NCBI GenBank assembly: GCA_029974875.1
Contig: JARKQP010000289.1
Span: 1-23,664, forward strand
Reading direction: 5' to 3'
Source of the DNA: Mobilitalea sp.
GTDB taxonomy: Bacteria > Bacillota_A > Clostridia > Lachnospirales > Lachnospiraceae
Length of the DNA: 23,664 nucleotides
Made by a program: the position numbers and the translations under genes. Shown piece by piece: positions 8,730-15,428 of this stretch. The notes below the pieces were generated by a model. That model saw only the letters and a program-made list of their open reading frames with translations. It was not told the origin of the DNA and searched no databases. How positions within the stretch are numbered: position 1 is the stretch's first letter; each line of letters begins with the position of its first letter.

Positions 8730-8741
8730 CCAAACGTTTGC
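8730..8741. promoter_or_regulatory. LacI-type operator O1
   Basis: CAAACGTTTG (8731-8740) is a perfect ten-base palindrome with C on both sides, a typical LacI-family half-site arrangement with a central CG. It lies 70 bases upstream of the repressor start and within the divergent promoter region. Confidence 0.8.
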
Positions 8742-8751
8742 ATAGAATTTT

Positions 8752-8765
8752 CGCAAAAGTTTGCG
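8752..8765. promoter_or_regulatory. LacI-type operator O2
   Basis: CGCAAAAGTTTGCG has six-base arms CGCAAA/TTTGCG around AG. Its centre is 23 bp from O1, about two helical turns, so two dimers could bind on the same face between lacI and the ECF-S gene. Confidence 0.75.
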
Positions 8766-8815
8766 TAATAATGTTAAAATAGAATCAGAAAATGAAGTGA
8801 ATTATCGGGAAGCAT

Positions 8816-8857
8816 AATTTGTAATCAAATTTGTACCTGCAGCAAAACGCTTGCAGG
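8816..8857 (+). other. Small hairpins in the ECF-S leader
   Basis: AATTTG/CAAATT (8816-8831) and CCTGCA/TGCAGG (8836-8857) form two short stems ahead of the ribosome site of the S-component gene. S-component genes often sit behind riboswitches, but I cannot match this to a known class. It may be only weak local structure. Confidence 0.3.
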
Positions 8858-8881
8858 CAGTAAAGAAAGGTAAGGTATTTT

Positions 8882-9415
8882 ATGAAAAAACAAAACATGA
8901 AGCTAGCGTTATCGGCATTTTTTATTGCCCTGGGGATTATACTACCATTTATTACGATGCAGATACCCAGGATTGGGAACATGTTACTTCCGATGCATAT
9001 CCCGGTCATGCTATGCGGTTTTATTTGCGGAGGACCCTATGGTTTTATTGTCGGACTGATTGTTCCCCTGCTTCGGAGTGTACTGGTTGGAATGCCGCTG
9101 ATGATACCTACGGCAGTTTCCATGTCACCGGAATTGGCTGTGTATGGACTTATAACCGGTTGTATGTATCAAAAGCTGAAGGAACAGAGATTTGGAATCC
9201 ATCTTGCCTTATTGACAGCAATGATTTTGGGACGCATTGTGTGGGGCGGCGTTTCAATCGGATTGTTCTCGTTGATCGGAAACTCCTTTACCTGGAAGCT
9301 GTTTGTTATGAATGGTTTTGTGAATGCGATCCCTGGAATCGTGATTCAATTGATTTTCATCCCTTTTTTGGTGAAGAGGTTGAAGCGGGTTAATGAGGTC
9401 GGTATCCTTTTATAA
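8882..9415 (+). CDS. ECF transporter S component (substrate unknown)
   Basis: This is a 177-residue hydrophobic protein with about five or six membrane segments, the usual size of an ECF substrate-binding subunit. The AxxxA motif that docks the EcfT coupling protein is present in the first helix (A12-F-F-I-A16). The stretch LPMHIPVMLCGFICGGPYGFIVG and the Arg in PLLRSVLVG resemble vitamin-type S components. No ecfA/ecfT genes are nearby, so it would be a group II member using a shared energising module. AAAGGTAAGG precedes the ATG. It lies just downstream of two LacI operators and upstream of the kinase operon. S components usually carry vitamins or metals, so it may supply a cofactor (for example a niacin-type precursor or metal for the LarA-like enzyme) or a small substrate; that is inference. 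Confidence 0.8.
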   Translation: MKKQNMKLALSAFFIALGIILPFITMQIPRIGNMLLPMHIPVMLCGFICGGPYGFIVGLIVPLLRSVLVGMPLMIPTAVSMSPELAVYGLITGCMYQKLKEQRFGIHLALLTAMILGRIVWGGVSIGLFSLIGNSFTWKLFVMNGFVNAIPGIVIQLIFIPFLVKRLKRVNEVGILL

Positions 9416-9471
9416 TGGAAGGTTATAAGAAGAGAATATCAGAGAACGCAATGGGGAAGAAAAGCTTTAGC

Positions 9472-9483
9472 CAAACGTTTGCG
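9472..9483. promoter_or_regulatory. LacI-type operator O3 before the kinase gene
   Basis: CAAACGTTTG (9472-9481) is identical to O1, flanked by C and CG. It lies 86 bases before the kinase start, so the kinase-to-epimerase genes appear to have their own repressed promoter. A possible extended -10 (TGCTACACT, 9514-9522) lies downstream, but I see no good -35. Confidence 0.75.
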
Positions 9484-9514
9484 TAAAATGTTGGCAAATA
9501 CAGCTCCAGGTTAT

Positions 9515-9546
9515 GCTACACTGGAAGAAAGCTACACTGGAGGAAA
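9515..9546 (+). repeat. 16-bp tandem duplication in the kinase leader
   Basis: Two adjacent copies of GCTACACTGGAAGAAA (second copy with one G change) lie between operator O3 and the kinase gene. Each copy carries a TACACT (-10-like) and a purine-rich segment; the second supplies a GGAGG at 9539-9543. The duplication may create alternative promoter or ribosome-site positions. Confidence 0.6.
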
Positions 9547-9566
9547 GAAAGGATGTGTAATATTTT

Positions 9567-10727
9567 ATGGAGAAGAATATTTTGATTGTACATGGCGGAG
9601 GACCCACGTCAGTTATGAATGCTTCTTTATATGGCGCGGTAAAGGAGGCCGGGAAATATGGCGGGCTGACCCATATCTATGCTGCCCGGAACGGAACAGG
9701 AGGCTTACTCCGAGAGGAATTGATTGAGCTGGAAAACGTACCGGAGGCTGACCTGGAATTATTGCTGCAGACACCGGGGAGTGCAATTGGAACCTCAAGG
9801 GATGAGATAGAGCAGGAAGATTATGAGCATATGACTGAAATTCTTGTGAAAAGAAATATTCATTATGTGCTTTTTAACGGTGGAAACGGAACCATGGATA
9901 CCTGCGGAAAGCTTTATAAAACCTGCCTGAAGAAGGGTCTGGACATCAAGGTCATGGGAATTCCTAAGACCATAGACAATGATATCTCAATTACGGACCA
10001 CAGCCCCGGCTATGGAAGCGCAGCGCGTTTTCTGGCACAGAGCGTAAAAGAGGTTTGTGCGGATGTGAAGGGGTTGGCGATCCATGTGACTGTAGTGGAG
10101 GCATTAGGAAGAAATGCAGGATGGATTACGGCGGCCAGCGCCCTGGCAGAGGAGGATGGAACAGGCCCGGATCTGATTTATCTGCCGGAAAGACCCTTCG
10201 AGGAGGACCGGTTCATAGAGGATGTCAGGAGATTGCTGGAAAAGAAAAAGGGCATTGTGGTTGTAGCCAGTGAAGGGCTCAAGAACGCAAAAGGAGAGCC
10301 GGTTGTGGAGCCGATCTTTCGGACAGAGAGGGCAATTTACTTTGGGGATGTCAGCTCCCATCTTGCCAACCTGGTAATCAAAAGGCTGGGTTATAAGGCA
10401 AGGGGAGAAAAACCGGGGCTGCTTGGCCGGGCTTCCATTGCTTTGCATAGCCCGGTAGACTGTGAGGAAGCCAGGTTAGCCGGAGAATTGGCCTGCAGGG
10501 CAGCCATGCAGGGGGAAAGCGGAAAAATGGTTGCCTTTCGGCGTGTTTCCACTGAACCGTATGTGATGGAGCCATTTTTAGCAGATATTGATGAGGTTAT
10601 GATGAATGAACGGACGATGCCGGACGAATATATCAACAGCGAAGGGAATGGCGTGACGGAAAGCTTCAAGGAATGGTGCCGGCCTTTAATTGGCGGGGAA
10701 TTACCGAAAATGGTGTCCTTTAATTAA
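9567..10727 (+). CDS. Phosphofructokinase-family sugar-phosphate kinase
   Basis: This is a group A 6-phosphofructokinase homologue of 386 residues, longer than the ~320-residue bacterial PfkA and closer to PPi-type enzymes. The N-terminal phosphate loop reads HGGGPTSVMN (9-18). The donor site reads GGNGT (105-109), and the catalytic motif is PKTIDND (133-139, catalytic Asp137). Lys134 matches pyrophosphate-type enzymes, while Gly108 matches ATP-type ones (E. coli positions 124 and 104). Sugar-binding EALGRNAGW and KARGEKPGLLGR are present. The phosphoryl donor is therefore uncertain. It would phosphorylate a ketohexose 6-phosphate to the 1,6-bisphosphate used by the aldolase that follows. The ribosome site is weakly spaced (AAAGG about 14 bases upstream), but MEKNILIVHGGG fixes the start. 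LacI operator O3 lies upstream. Confidence 0.88.
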   Translation: MEKNILIVHGGGPTSVMNASLYGAVKEAGKYGGLTHIYAARNGTGGLLREELIELENVPEADLELLLQTPGSAIGTSRDEIEQEDYEHMTEILVKRNIHYVLFNGGNGTMDTCGKLYKTCLKKGLDIKVMGIPKTIDNDISITDHSPGYGSAARFLAQSVKEVCADVKGLAIHVTVVEALGRNAGWITAASALAEEDGTGPDLIYLPERPFEEDRFIEDVRRLLEKKKGIVVVASEGLKNAKGEPVVEPIFRTERAIYFGDVSSHLANLVIKRLGYKARGEKPGLLGRASIALHSPVDCEEARLAGELACRAAMQGESGKMVAFRRVSTEPYVMEPFLADIDEVMMNERTMPDEYINSEGNGVTESFKEWCRPLIGGELPKMVSFN

Positions 10728-10772
10728 GAGGACCCGAAAATTAAGAGGACTTAAAAATTAAAAGGATTCAAA
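10722..10772 (+). repeat. Three contiguous 17-bp repeats between kinase and aldolase
   Basis: Units starting at 10722, 10739 and 10756 share AATTAA(G/A)AGGA followed by a variable tail ending in A-rich bases. The first overlaps the kinase stop codon. Each unit carries an AGGA Shine-Dalgarno-like core, but the true ribosome site of the aldolase is the GGAGG after the array (10781-10785). Confidence 0.75.
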
Positions 10773-10793
10773 AACCGAATGGAGGATGAGATT

Positions 10794-11948
10794 ATGTTAG
10801 TACCTATGAGAGCCATTTTAGAAGCGGCAGACCGGTATGATTATGCCCAGGGGGCATTTAATGTCAATGCGGTGGCCCAGGCGAAGGCAGTGATTGGTGT
10901 GCATGAGATGTTTCGCAGCCCTGCAATTTTACAGGGAGCCGATCTGGCCAACGGATTTATGGGCGGAAGATGCGATTTTATGAATGCCACCCTTGAGGAT
11001 AAGAAAAAAGGCGCAAAAAACATTGCGGACGCTGTGAAACACTATGGGGAGAACAGCTCCATTCCGGTTGCCCTCCATTTAGACCACGGCAGAAACCTGG
11101 ATTCCTGTATAGCGGCAATTGAAGGCGGCTATACCAGTGTTATGATCGACGGAAGCTCCCTGCCCTTTGATGAAAATGTGGAGCTGACAAGGGAGGTCGT
11201 AAAATATGCGCATAAGCTCGGGGTGTCCGTTGAGGGCGAGCTTGGAGTTTTAGCGGGAGTAGAGGATCATGTATTCAGCGCAGACAGCACCTATACCAAT
11301 CCATTGAGTGCGGTGGATTTCTTCCGGAAAACGGGAGTGGATGCCCTGGCGATCAGTTACGGAACCATGCATGGTGCCAATAAGGGAAAGAATGCATTGA
11401 TCCGCAAGGAGATTGCCATTGCTATCAAGGAGTGCCTGCGCCATGAAGGAATCCAGGGCTTCCTGGTGAGCCATGGCTCCTCTACCGTGCCGGGATATAT
11501 TGTGGATGAAATTAATGCCCTTGGCGGCAATCTGACCAACGCCTTTGGTATCGATGTAAATCAGTTGATCGAGGCCTCCCACTGCGGAATCAATAAGATT
11601 AATGTTGACACAGATATCCGCCTTGCAGTAACCCGTAATATGAAGGAGTTATTTGCGAAGGAACCGGCACTTAGGACAAGTGCCTCCATTGGCGGAATTT
11701 ATGAGCTGCTGGAGAAAAACAAGACGGCCTTTGATCCGAGAGTATTTATCACGCCTATTATGGATACAGTAATGTATGGCAATATACCGGACGATGATGT
11801 GGCGCGTATCTGTGGCTGTATTGAAGCCGGTGTCAAGGAAGTTGTCGGTACCTTGATTGTACAGTTTGGAAGCTTTGGAAAAGCACCCAAGGTGGAGTGT
11901 GTCACTTTGGAGCAGATGGCAGACAGATACAAAAAGGGGGAAGTATAA
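10794..11948 (+). CDS. Class II (zinc) fructose-bisphosphate aldolase-like protein
   Basis: This is a class II aldolase of 384 residues, markedly longer than the ~285-residue enzyme at 5185 and nearer the long FbaA-type forms. Asp97-His98 lie in LHLDHGR, with further zinc ligands His193 (GTMHGA) and His227 (SHGSS). SVMIDGSSLP, VEGELG and INVDTDIRLA are also conserved. An in-frame ATG exists at 10779, but GGAGG at 10781-10785 lies inside that extension and eight bases before ATG 10794, so 10794 is chosen; MLVPMRAILE is also the family's usual beginning. It is third in the LacI-controlled operon, after the phosphofructokinase-like kinase and immediately before the TIM-like gene, so it should split the bisphosphate made by the kinase. 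The stereochemistry (fructose, tagatose or another ketose) is not readable. Confidence 0.9.
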   Translation: MLVPMRAILEAADRYDYAQGAFNVNAVAQAKAVIGVHEMFRSPAILQGADLANGFMGGRCDFMNATLEDKKKGAKNIADAVKHYGENSSIPVALHLDHGRNLDSCIAAIEGGYTSVMIDGSSLPFDENVELTREVVKYAHKLGVSVEGELGVLAGVEDHVFSADSTYTNPLSAVDFFRKTGVDALAISYGTMHGANKGKNALIRKEIAIAIKECLRHEGIQGFLVSHGSSTVPGYIVDEINALGGNLTNAFGIDVNQLIEASHCGINKINVDTDIRLAVTRNMKELFAKEPALRTSASIGGIYELLEKNKTAFDPRVFITPIMDTVMYGNIPDDDVARICGCIEAGVKEVVGTLIVQFGSFGKAPKVECVTLEQMADRYKKGEV

Positions 11949-12791
11949 ATGAAGCATATCTATCTGAATTTAAAAAGATTTGATGTTCCCACAGAATTTG
12001 GGGGTGTGAACCGGATTGCCCCTGTAAAGGACTGGGCATCTTATATTATTACAAATACCCAGGAAGAATTAAAAACATATGATGCAGATAAAGTGGAGTT
12101 TGCCATGTATTTTCCGGAAGCCCATCTGTTGGGAGCGGCAGCGGCAAAAGCGGTGGACAGCCCGATTAAAATAGGGTGTCAGAGTGTTTACCGTGCGGAT
12201 GTGTCTGTCGGCGGCAACTTTGGGGCATTTACCGGGAACAGGCCGGCAGCGGCAATGGTCAGTGCAGGCTGTGAAACCACCATCATAGGCCACTGTGAGG
12301 AGAGAAATGACAAAGCAGGAATCCTTGCAGAAGCGGGTATTGTTAATACTGATGCAATTAACAGGATATTAAACCAGGAGATCAGATGTGCCATTGCCCG
12401 TGGCATGACCGTGCTTTATTGCATCGGTGAAAAGGCGGAGGAACAGGCCCAGTGGATGGAGGTTCTTGGAAAACAGCTGGAGCTTGGATTAAAGGATGTG
12501 GATACCTCCAAGGTTGTGATAGCTTATGAGCCGATTTGGTCAATAGGACCCGGAAAAACTCCTGCGGATAAAGAATATATAACTAAAATAGCACGCTTTG
12601 TGAAGGATAAAACCGGTGGCATGGATATTGTCTATGGCGGCGGGCTGAAACAGGAGAATGCGGCAATGCTGGCCTCCATTGGGGAGATTGACGGAGGACT
12701 GATTGCGCTCACCAGATTCCAGGGAGAAATCGGATATTATCCGGAGGAGTATCTGGAAATTATAAGACTTTATATGAATGGAGGAATGTAA
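11949..12791 (+). CDS. Divergent triosephosphate isomerase-family protein
   Basis: This is a TIM-barrel protein of the TpiA family, 280 residues (canonical about 250). The catalytic set is kept: Asn7 and Lys9 (LNLKRF), His115 (GHCEERN) and Glu194 (AYEPIW). Substrate-phosphate regions differ from housekeeping TIM: loop 6 ends GPGKTP, loop 7 reads GGGLKQEN, and the usual GGASL near the end is ALTRF (253-257). A paralogue acting on another aldose/ketose phosphate is therefore likely; TIM-like tetrose-phosphate isomerases are a known precedent. The start codon directly abuts the aldolase stop, with AAGGGGG upstream inside the aldolase, so translation is coupled. In this operon it would process a product of the aldolase. 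A plain second TIM cannot be excluded. Confidence 0.87.
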   Translation: MKHIYLNLKRFDVPTEFGGVNRIAPVKDWASYIITNTQEELKTYDADKVEFAMYFPEAHLLGAAAAKAVDSPIKIGCQSVYRADVSVGGNFGAFTGNRPAAAMVSAGCETTIIGHCEERNDKAGILAEAGIVNTDAINRILNQEIRCAIARGMTVLYCIGEKAEEQAQWMEVLGKQLELGLKDVDTSKVVIAYEPIWSIGPGKTPADKEYITKIARFVKDKTGGMDIVYGGGLKQENAAMLASIGEIDGGLIALTRFQGEIGYYPEEYLEIIRLYMNGGM

Positions 12792-12792
12792 G

Positions 12793-14289
12793 ATGAAGAT
12801 TGAATTTGAATATGGACAGGGTACCATGGCGGCCGAATTGCCGGATCAAACAGATATTTTTATTCCCGGTGAAACAGTGAAGGATCCGGACTTTATTCCT
12901 GAGGATAAATTAGAAGAAGCCTACCTGGAAAGCCTGGCCCATCCCATCGGGATGCCGGCACTGACAGAGCTGGCGCATAAAGGGAGCACGGTTACCTTTA
13001 TTGTCCCGGATCGTGTTAAGGGCGGGGAACAGGCCACCAGCCACAGGAAATTGAGCATCAGATATATTTTAAAAGAGCTTTACGCGGCAGGAGTAGAAAG
13101 GAAGGATATTCTTTTCATTATTTCCAACGGACTGCATCCCAGAAGCAAGGAATCCGATGCAAGGGCAATCTTTGGTCCTGAGCTTTTTGACGAATTCTGG
13201 CCTACCGGACAGATCATCAGCCATGACAGCGAGGATCAGGAGCATATGGTCAATCTGGGGACAACCCACCGGGGAGATCCGGTTTATATGAATAAATATG
13301 TCTTTGACAGCGATATTCCCATCCTGATCGGGCACGTACAGGGAAACCCCTACGGCGGATATTCAGGAGGCTACAAGCACAGTGCCACGGGTATCACCAA
13401 CTGGCAGAGCATTGCGAGCCACCATGTGCCCTCCGTTATGCATAGAAAGGATTTTACTCCGGTGAACGGCGCAAGCCTGATGCGCACTAAGTTTGATGAA
13501 ATAAGCATGCATATGGAAAAAGAAATGGGACATCCCTTTTTCTGCTGTGATGCGGTACTGGATACCCAGTCCAGACAAATTGCAATCTTTAGCGGATATG
13601 CAAAGGAGATGCAGCCGGTCAGCTGGAAGACAGCGGATAAGAGAACCTATGTACACTGGGCGGAGAAAAAATATGACATTATGGTATTCGGAATGCCCCA
13701 GAAATTCCATTACGGGGATGGAATGGGAACAAACCCGATTATGATGATGCAGGCCTTAAGTGCACAGGTGCTGAGATATAAGAGGATCATGAGCGAGAAT
13801 TGTGTTATTATCTGCTCATCTACCTGCAACGGGTATTTCCATGACGAGCTGTGGCCCTACTTAAGGGAGCTGTATGAGCTGTTCCAGCATGACCACATGT
13901 ATACCCTGCCGGATATGAACAGGCTGGGTGAATACTTTGCGACAAATGAGGAGTATATCCGCAAATACCGTTTTACCAATGCATTCCATCCCTTCCACGG
14001 ATTTTCCATGATGTCCTGCGGGCATATTGCCGAAATGAACACCAGTGCCATCTATATTGTCGGAGCAGAGGAACCGGGCTATGCCAGGGGAATGGGGCTG
14101 AAGACAAGGGAGACCTTCGAGGAGGCCATAGAGGACGCGAAGAAAAAGTTTGTTGGAAAGAACCCGAATATTTTAGCCCTGCCGATGACGTTTAAAAAAT
14201 CAGCAGTTCATCTTTGCATGAAGAACAAGGAAGAGGATTGCATGGATGCTTATGGACATGTTAACCAAGGCTGTGGATGCTGTGGCTGA
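12793..14289 (+). CDS. LarA-family nickel-pincer racemase/epimerase homologue
   Basis: This is a 498-residue LarA homologue (DUF2088 family), longer than lactate racemase (about 424). Family residues align in order: Asp73 (VPDRV), His115 (NGLHPR), His181 (GHVQ), Lys195 in SGGYKHSATG, the expected attachment Lys of the nickel-pincer nucleotide, and His210/His211 (IASHHVP). LarA enzymes racemise or epimerise alpha-hydroxy acids, and some homologues act on aldonates such as gluconate. The protein ends in an unusual Cys-rich tail, GCGCCG. An ATG at 12780-12782 does not exist in frame; the longer in-frame ATG at 12778 contains the ribosome site, whereas GGAGG (12780-12784) is eight bases before ATG 12793, so the latter is chosen. 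It starts one base after the TIM-like stop. No cofactor genes larB, larC or larE are in the window. Substrate unknown. Confidence 0.87.
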   Translation: MKIEFEYGQGTMAAELPDQTDIFIPGETVKDPDFIPEDKLEEAYLESLAHPIGMPALTELAHKGSTVTFIVPDRVKGGEQATSHRKLSIRYILKELYAAGVERKDILFIISNGLHPRSKESDARAIFGPELFDEFWPTGQIISHDSEDQEHMVNLGTTHRGDPVYMNKYVFDSDIPILIGHVQGNPYGGYSGGYKHSATGITNWQSIASHHVPSVMHRKDFTPVNGASLMRTKFDEISMHMEKEMGHPFFCCDAVLDTQSRQIAIFSGYAKEMQPVSWKTADKRTYVHWAEKKYDIMVFGMPQKFHYGDGMGTNPIMMMQALSAQVLRYKRIMSENCVIICSSTCNGYFHDELWPYLRELYELFQHDHMYTLPDMNRLGEYFATNEEYIRKYRFTNAFHPFHGFSMMSCGHIAEMNTSAIYIVGAEEPGYARGMGLKTRETFEEAIEDAKKKFVGKNPNILALPMTFKKSAVHLCMKNKEEDCMDAYGHVNQGCGCCG

Positions 14290-14334
14290 TAGTCAGTAGA
14301 GAGGGGAAGCGGGAAGAATTAAAAGGAAAAAACG

Positions 14335-14382
14335 AAAGCATATTTCAAGCCAATGGACTTTGGTTTAGAATATGCTTTTTTT
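14335..14382 (+). terminator. Rho-independent terminator of the LacI-controlled operon
   Basis: AAAGCATATT (14335-14344) pairs perfectly with AATATGCTTT (14369-14378), with an inner CCAA/TTGG stem, and the T-run extends through 14382. It lies about 45 bases after the LarA-like stop. Confidence 0.85.
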
Positions 14383-14481
14383 CTGGTATATGGTTACGAT
14401 GGAGCTAGTTACATTAATTAAGCAAATGCCTCACAATGGTCTATATAATGTATAATTTTAATGTATATATAAGTTAAAATA

Positions 14482-14510
14482 TTGCATATTATTTTAATAT
14501 AAGATATAAT
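14482..14510 (+). promoter_or_regulatory. Sigma-A promoter of the toxin-antitoxin operon
   Basis: TTGCAT (14482-14487), a 17-base AT-rich spacer and a perfect TATAAT (14505-14510). The -10 box overlaps the in-frame ATG at 14509, so translation must begin later, at 14536. Confidence 0.8.
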
Positions 14511-14535
14511 GAACCTAGTGAAGGGAGTTGAGCGT

Positions 14536-14886
14536 ATGAATATGGCATTAATTGATCTGACGGAGAGGCTCGTATCTATTTCTGATTTTAGCCAGGGTAA
14601 GGCCGGAAAGATATTTGCTGATGTATGTGAGAATAATACGGAGTACATCGTATTAAAGAATAATCAGCCAACGGCTGTAGTATTGTCAATACAAGAATAT
14701 AAGAATATGCAAAGTAAAATAGCCAGACTGGAAAAGATTCTGGAAGGAGTAGAAAATATCCGGTTACTCCAGTTAGCGAAGGAGAGAAATCAGGAGCAGA
14801 CTGTATCCTTTGAAGAGGTTGTTGAAAAAGAAGGCTATACAATGGATGAAATAAAAAAAATCTCAGAAAGTGTTGAAATTGAATAA
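14536..14886 (+). CDS. Phd/YefM-family antitoxin
   Basis: This is a 116-residue antitoxin: residues about 12-60 (VSISDFSQGKAGKIFADVCENN, then EYIVLKNNQPTAVVLSIQEYK) match the Phd/YefM DNA-binding fold. The charged, probably flexible C-terminal part (EEVVEKEGYTMDEIKK) should wrap the toxin. It would bind and neutralise the RelE-type toxin and repress its own promoter. The start at 14536 is preferred over 14509 because AAGGGAG lies eight bases before it and 14509 falls inside the -10 box. The stop overlaps the toxin start by one base (TAATG), a coupled arrangement. It is somewhat longer than the typical ~85-residue YefM. It is a compact mobile-type module between two sugar operons. Confidence 0.88.
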   Translation: MNMALIDLTERLVSISDFSQGKAGKIFADVCENNTEYIVLKNNQPTAVVLSIQEYKNMQSKIARLEKILEGVENIRLLQLAKERNQEQTVSFEEVVEKEGYTMDEIKKISESVEIE

Positions 14887-15263
14887 TGGGATGGGATATA
14901 CGAATAACAGAGGAAGCCATTAAGGATTTATCCAAATTGGATGGTTCAATTAAGAAACAGGTATTGGCAGGGATATATAAAGTATCCCAAGCGCCATGGC
15001 CGAGTCCAAATGGTTACGGAAAACCGTTGGGAAATAGAAGCGGAAATAATTTAACTGGATTTTTTAAAATCAAGCACCGTGACATAGGAATAAGGATAGT
15101 ATATACCCTGGTATTTGATAAAATGAAAATGAACATTGTTGTAATTTCAGCAAGAGATGATGACTATTGCTATAAGCTCGCTGCGGCAATATATAAAAAA
15201 TATGGAACTGAGATTTTTGATGATATATTTGAACCATATGATGATAATAGAGAAGGTAGATAG
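14886..15263 (+). CDS. RelE/ParE-superfamily toxin
   Basis: This is a 125-residue small basic-N-terminus protein (WDIRITEEAIKDLSKLDGSIKKQVLAGIYKVS), typical of the RelE/ParE fold, with the later core strand GFFKIKHRDIGIRIVYTLVFDKMKMNIVVISARDDDYCY. RelE-type members cut mRNA on the ribosome, while ParE types inhibit gyrase; sequence alone does not decide. The start overlaps the last base of the antitoxin stop, so expression depends on antitoxin translation. The C-terminal tail beyond about residue 95 (AAAIYKKYGTEIFDDIFEPYDDNREGR) is acidic and longer than in classic RelE. No frameshift is seen, so it is probably functional. Confidence 0.87.
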   Translation: MGWDIRITEEAIKDLSKLDGSIKKQVLAGIYKVSQAPWPSPNGYGKPLGNRSGNNLTGFFKIKHRDIGIRIVYTLVFDKMKMNIVVISARDDDYCYKLAAAIYKKYGTEIFDDIFEPYDDNREGR

Positions 15264-15265
15264 TG

Positions 15266-15302
15266 AACAGGCGTTGTGGCTATGCAGCGTCTGTTTCTTT
15301 TG
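15266..15302 (+). terminator. Terminator of the toxin-antitoxin operon
   Basis: AACAGGCG (15266-15273) pairs with CGTCTGTT (15288-15295), with one G-T pair and extra inner pairs, followed by TTTCTTTT. It starts three bases after the toxin stop. Confidence 0.7.
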
Positions 15303-15428
15303 TATGACAGTGTAAAAAAGGCTTGCTTATCTTATTTGGGCAACAAGAGATCTCGCTTAAAAATGACTTATTTTGTGCACTATAATGACAAGCATTGATT
15401 TACAATAGAAGAACTGGGTATTTTGTAT

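Noticed and set aside
8851..9393. A 180-residue open frame overlapping the ECF S-component gene
   Set aside because: It is Cys/Trp-rich and without family likeness, whereas the other frame gives a clear membrane S component with its own ribosome site.
10104..10669. Several minus-strand open frames inside the phosphofructokinase-like gene
   Set aside because: They are Pro/Ser/Cys-rich shadows of a strongly conserved coding frame.
10779..10793. Earlier in-frame ATG for the second class II aldolase
   Set aside because: The GGAGG ribosome site lies inside this extension and fits the ATG at 10794.
13069..14051. Minus-strand open frames inside the LarA-like gene
   Set aside because: They overlap all the conserved active-site motifs of the plus-strand gene and show no own signals.
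14509..14535. Earlier in-frame ATG for the antitoxin
   Set aside because: It overlaps the TATAAT box and lacks a ribosome site; the ATG at 14536 has one.
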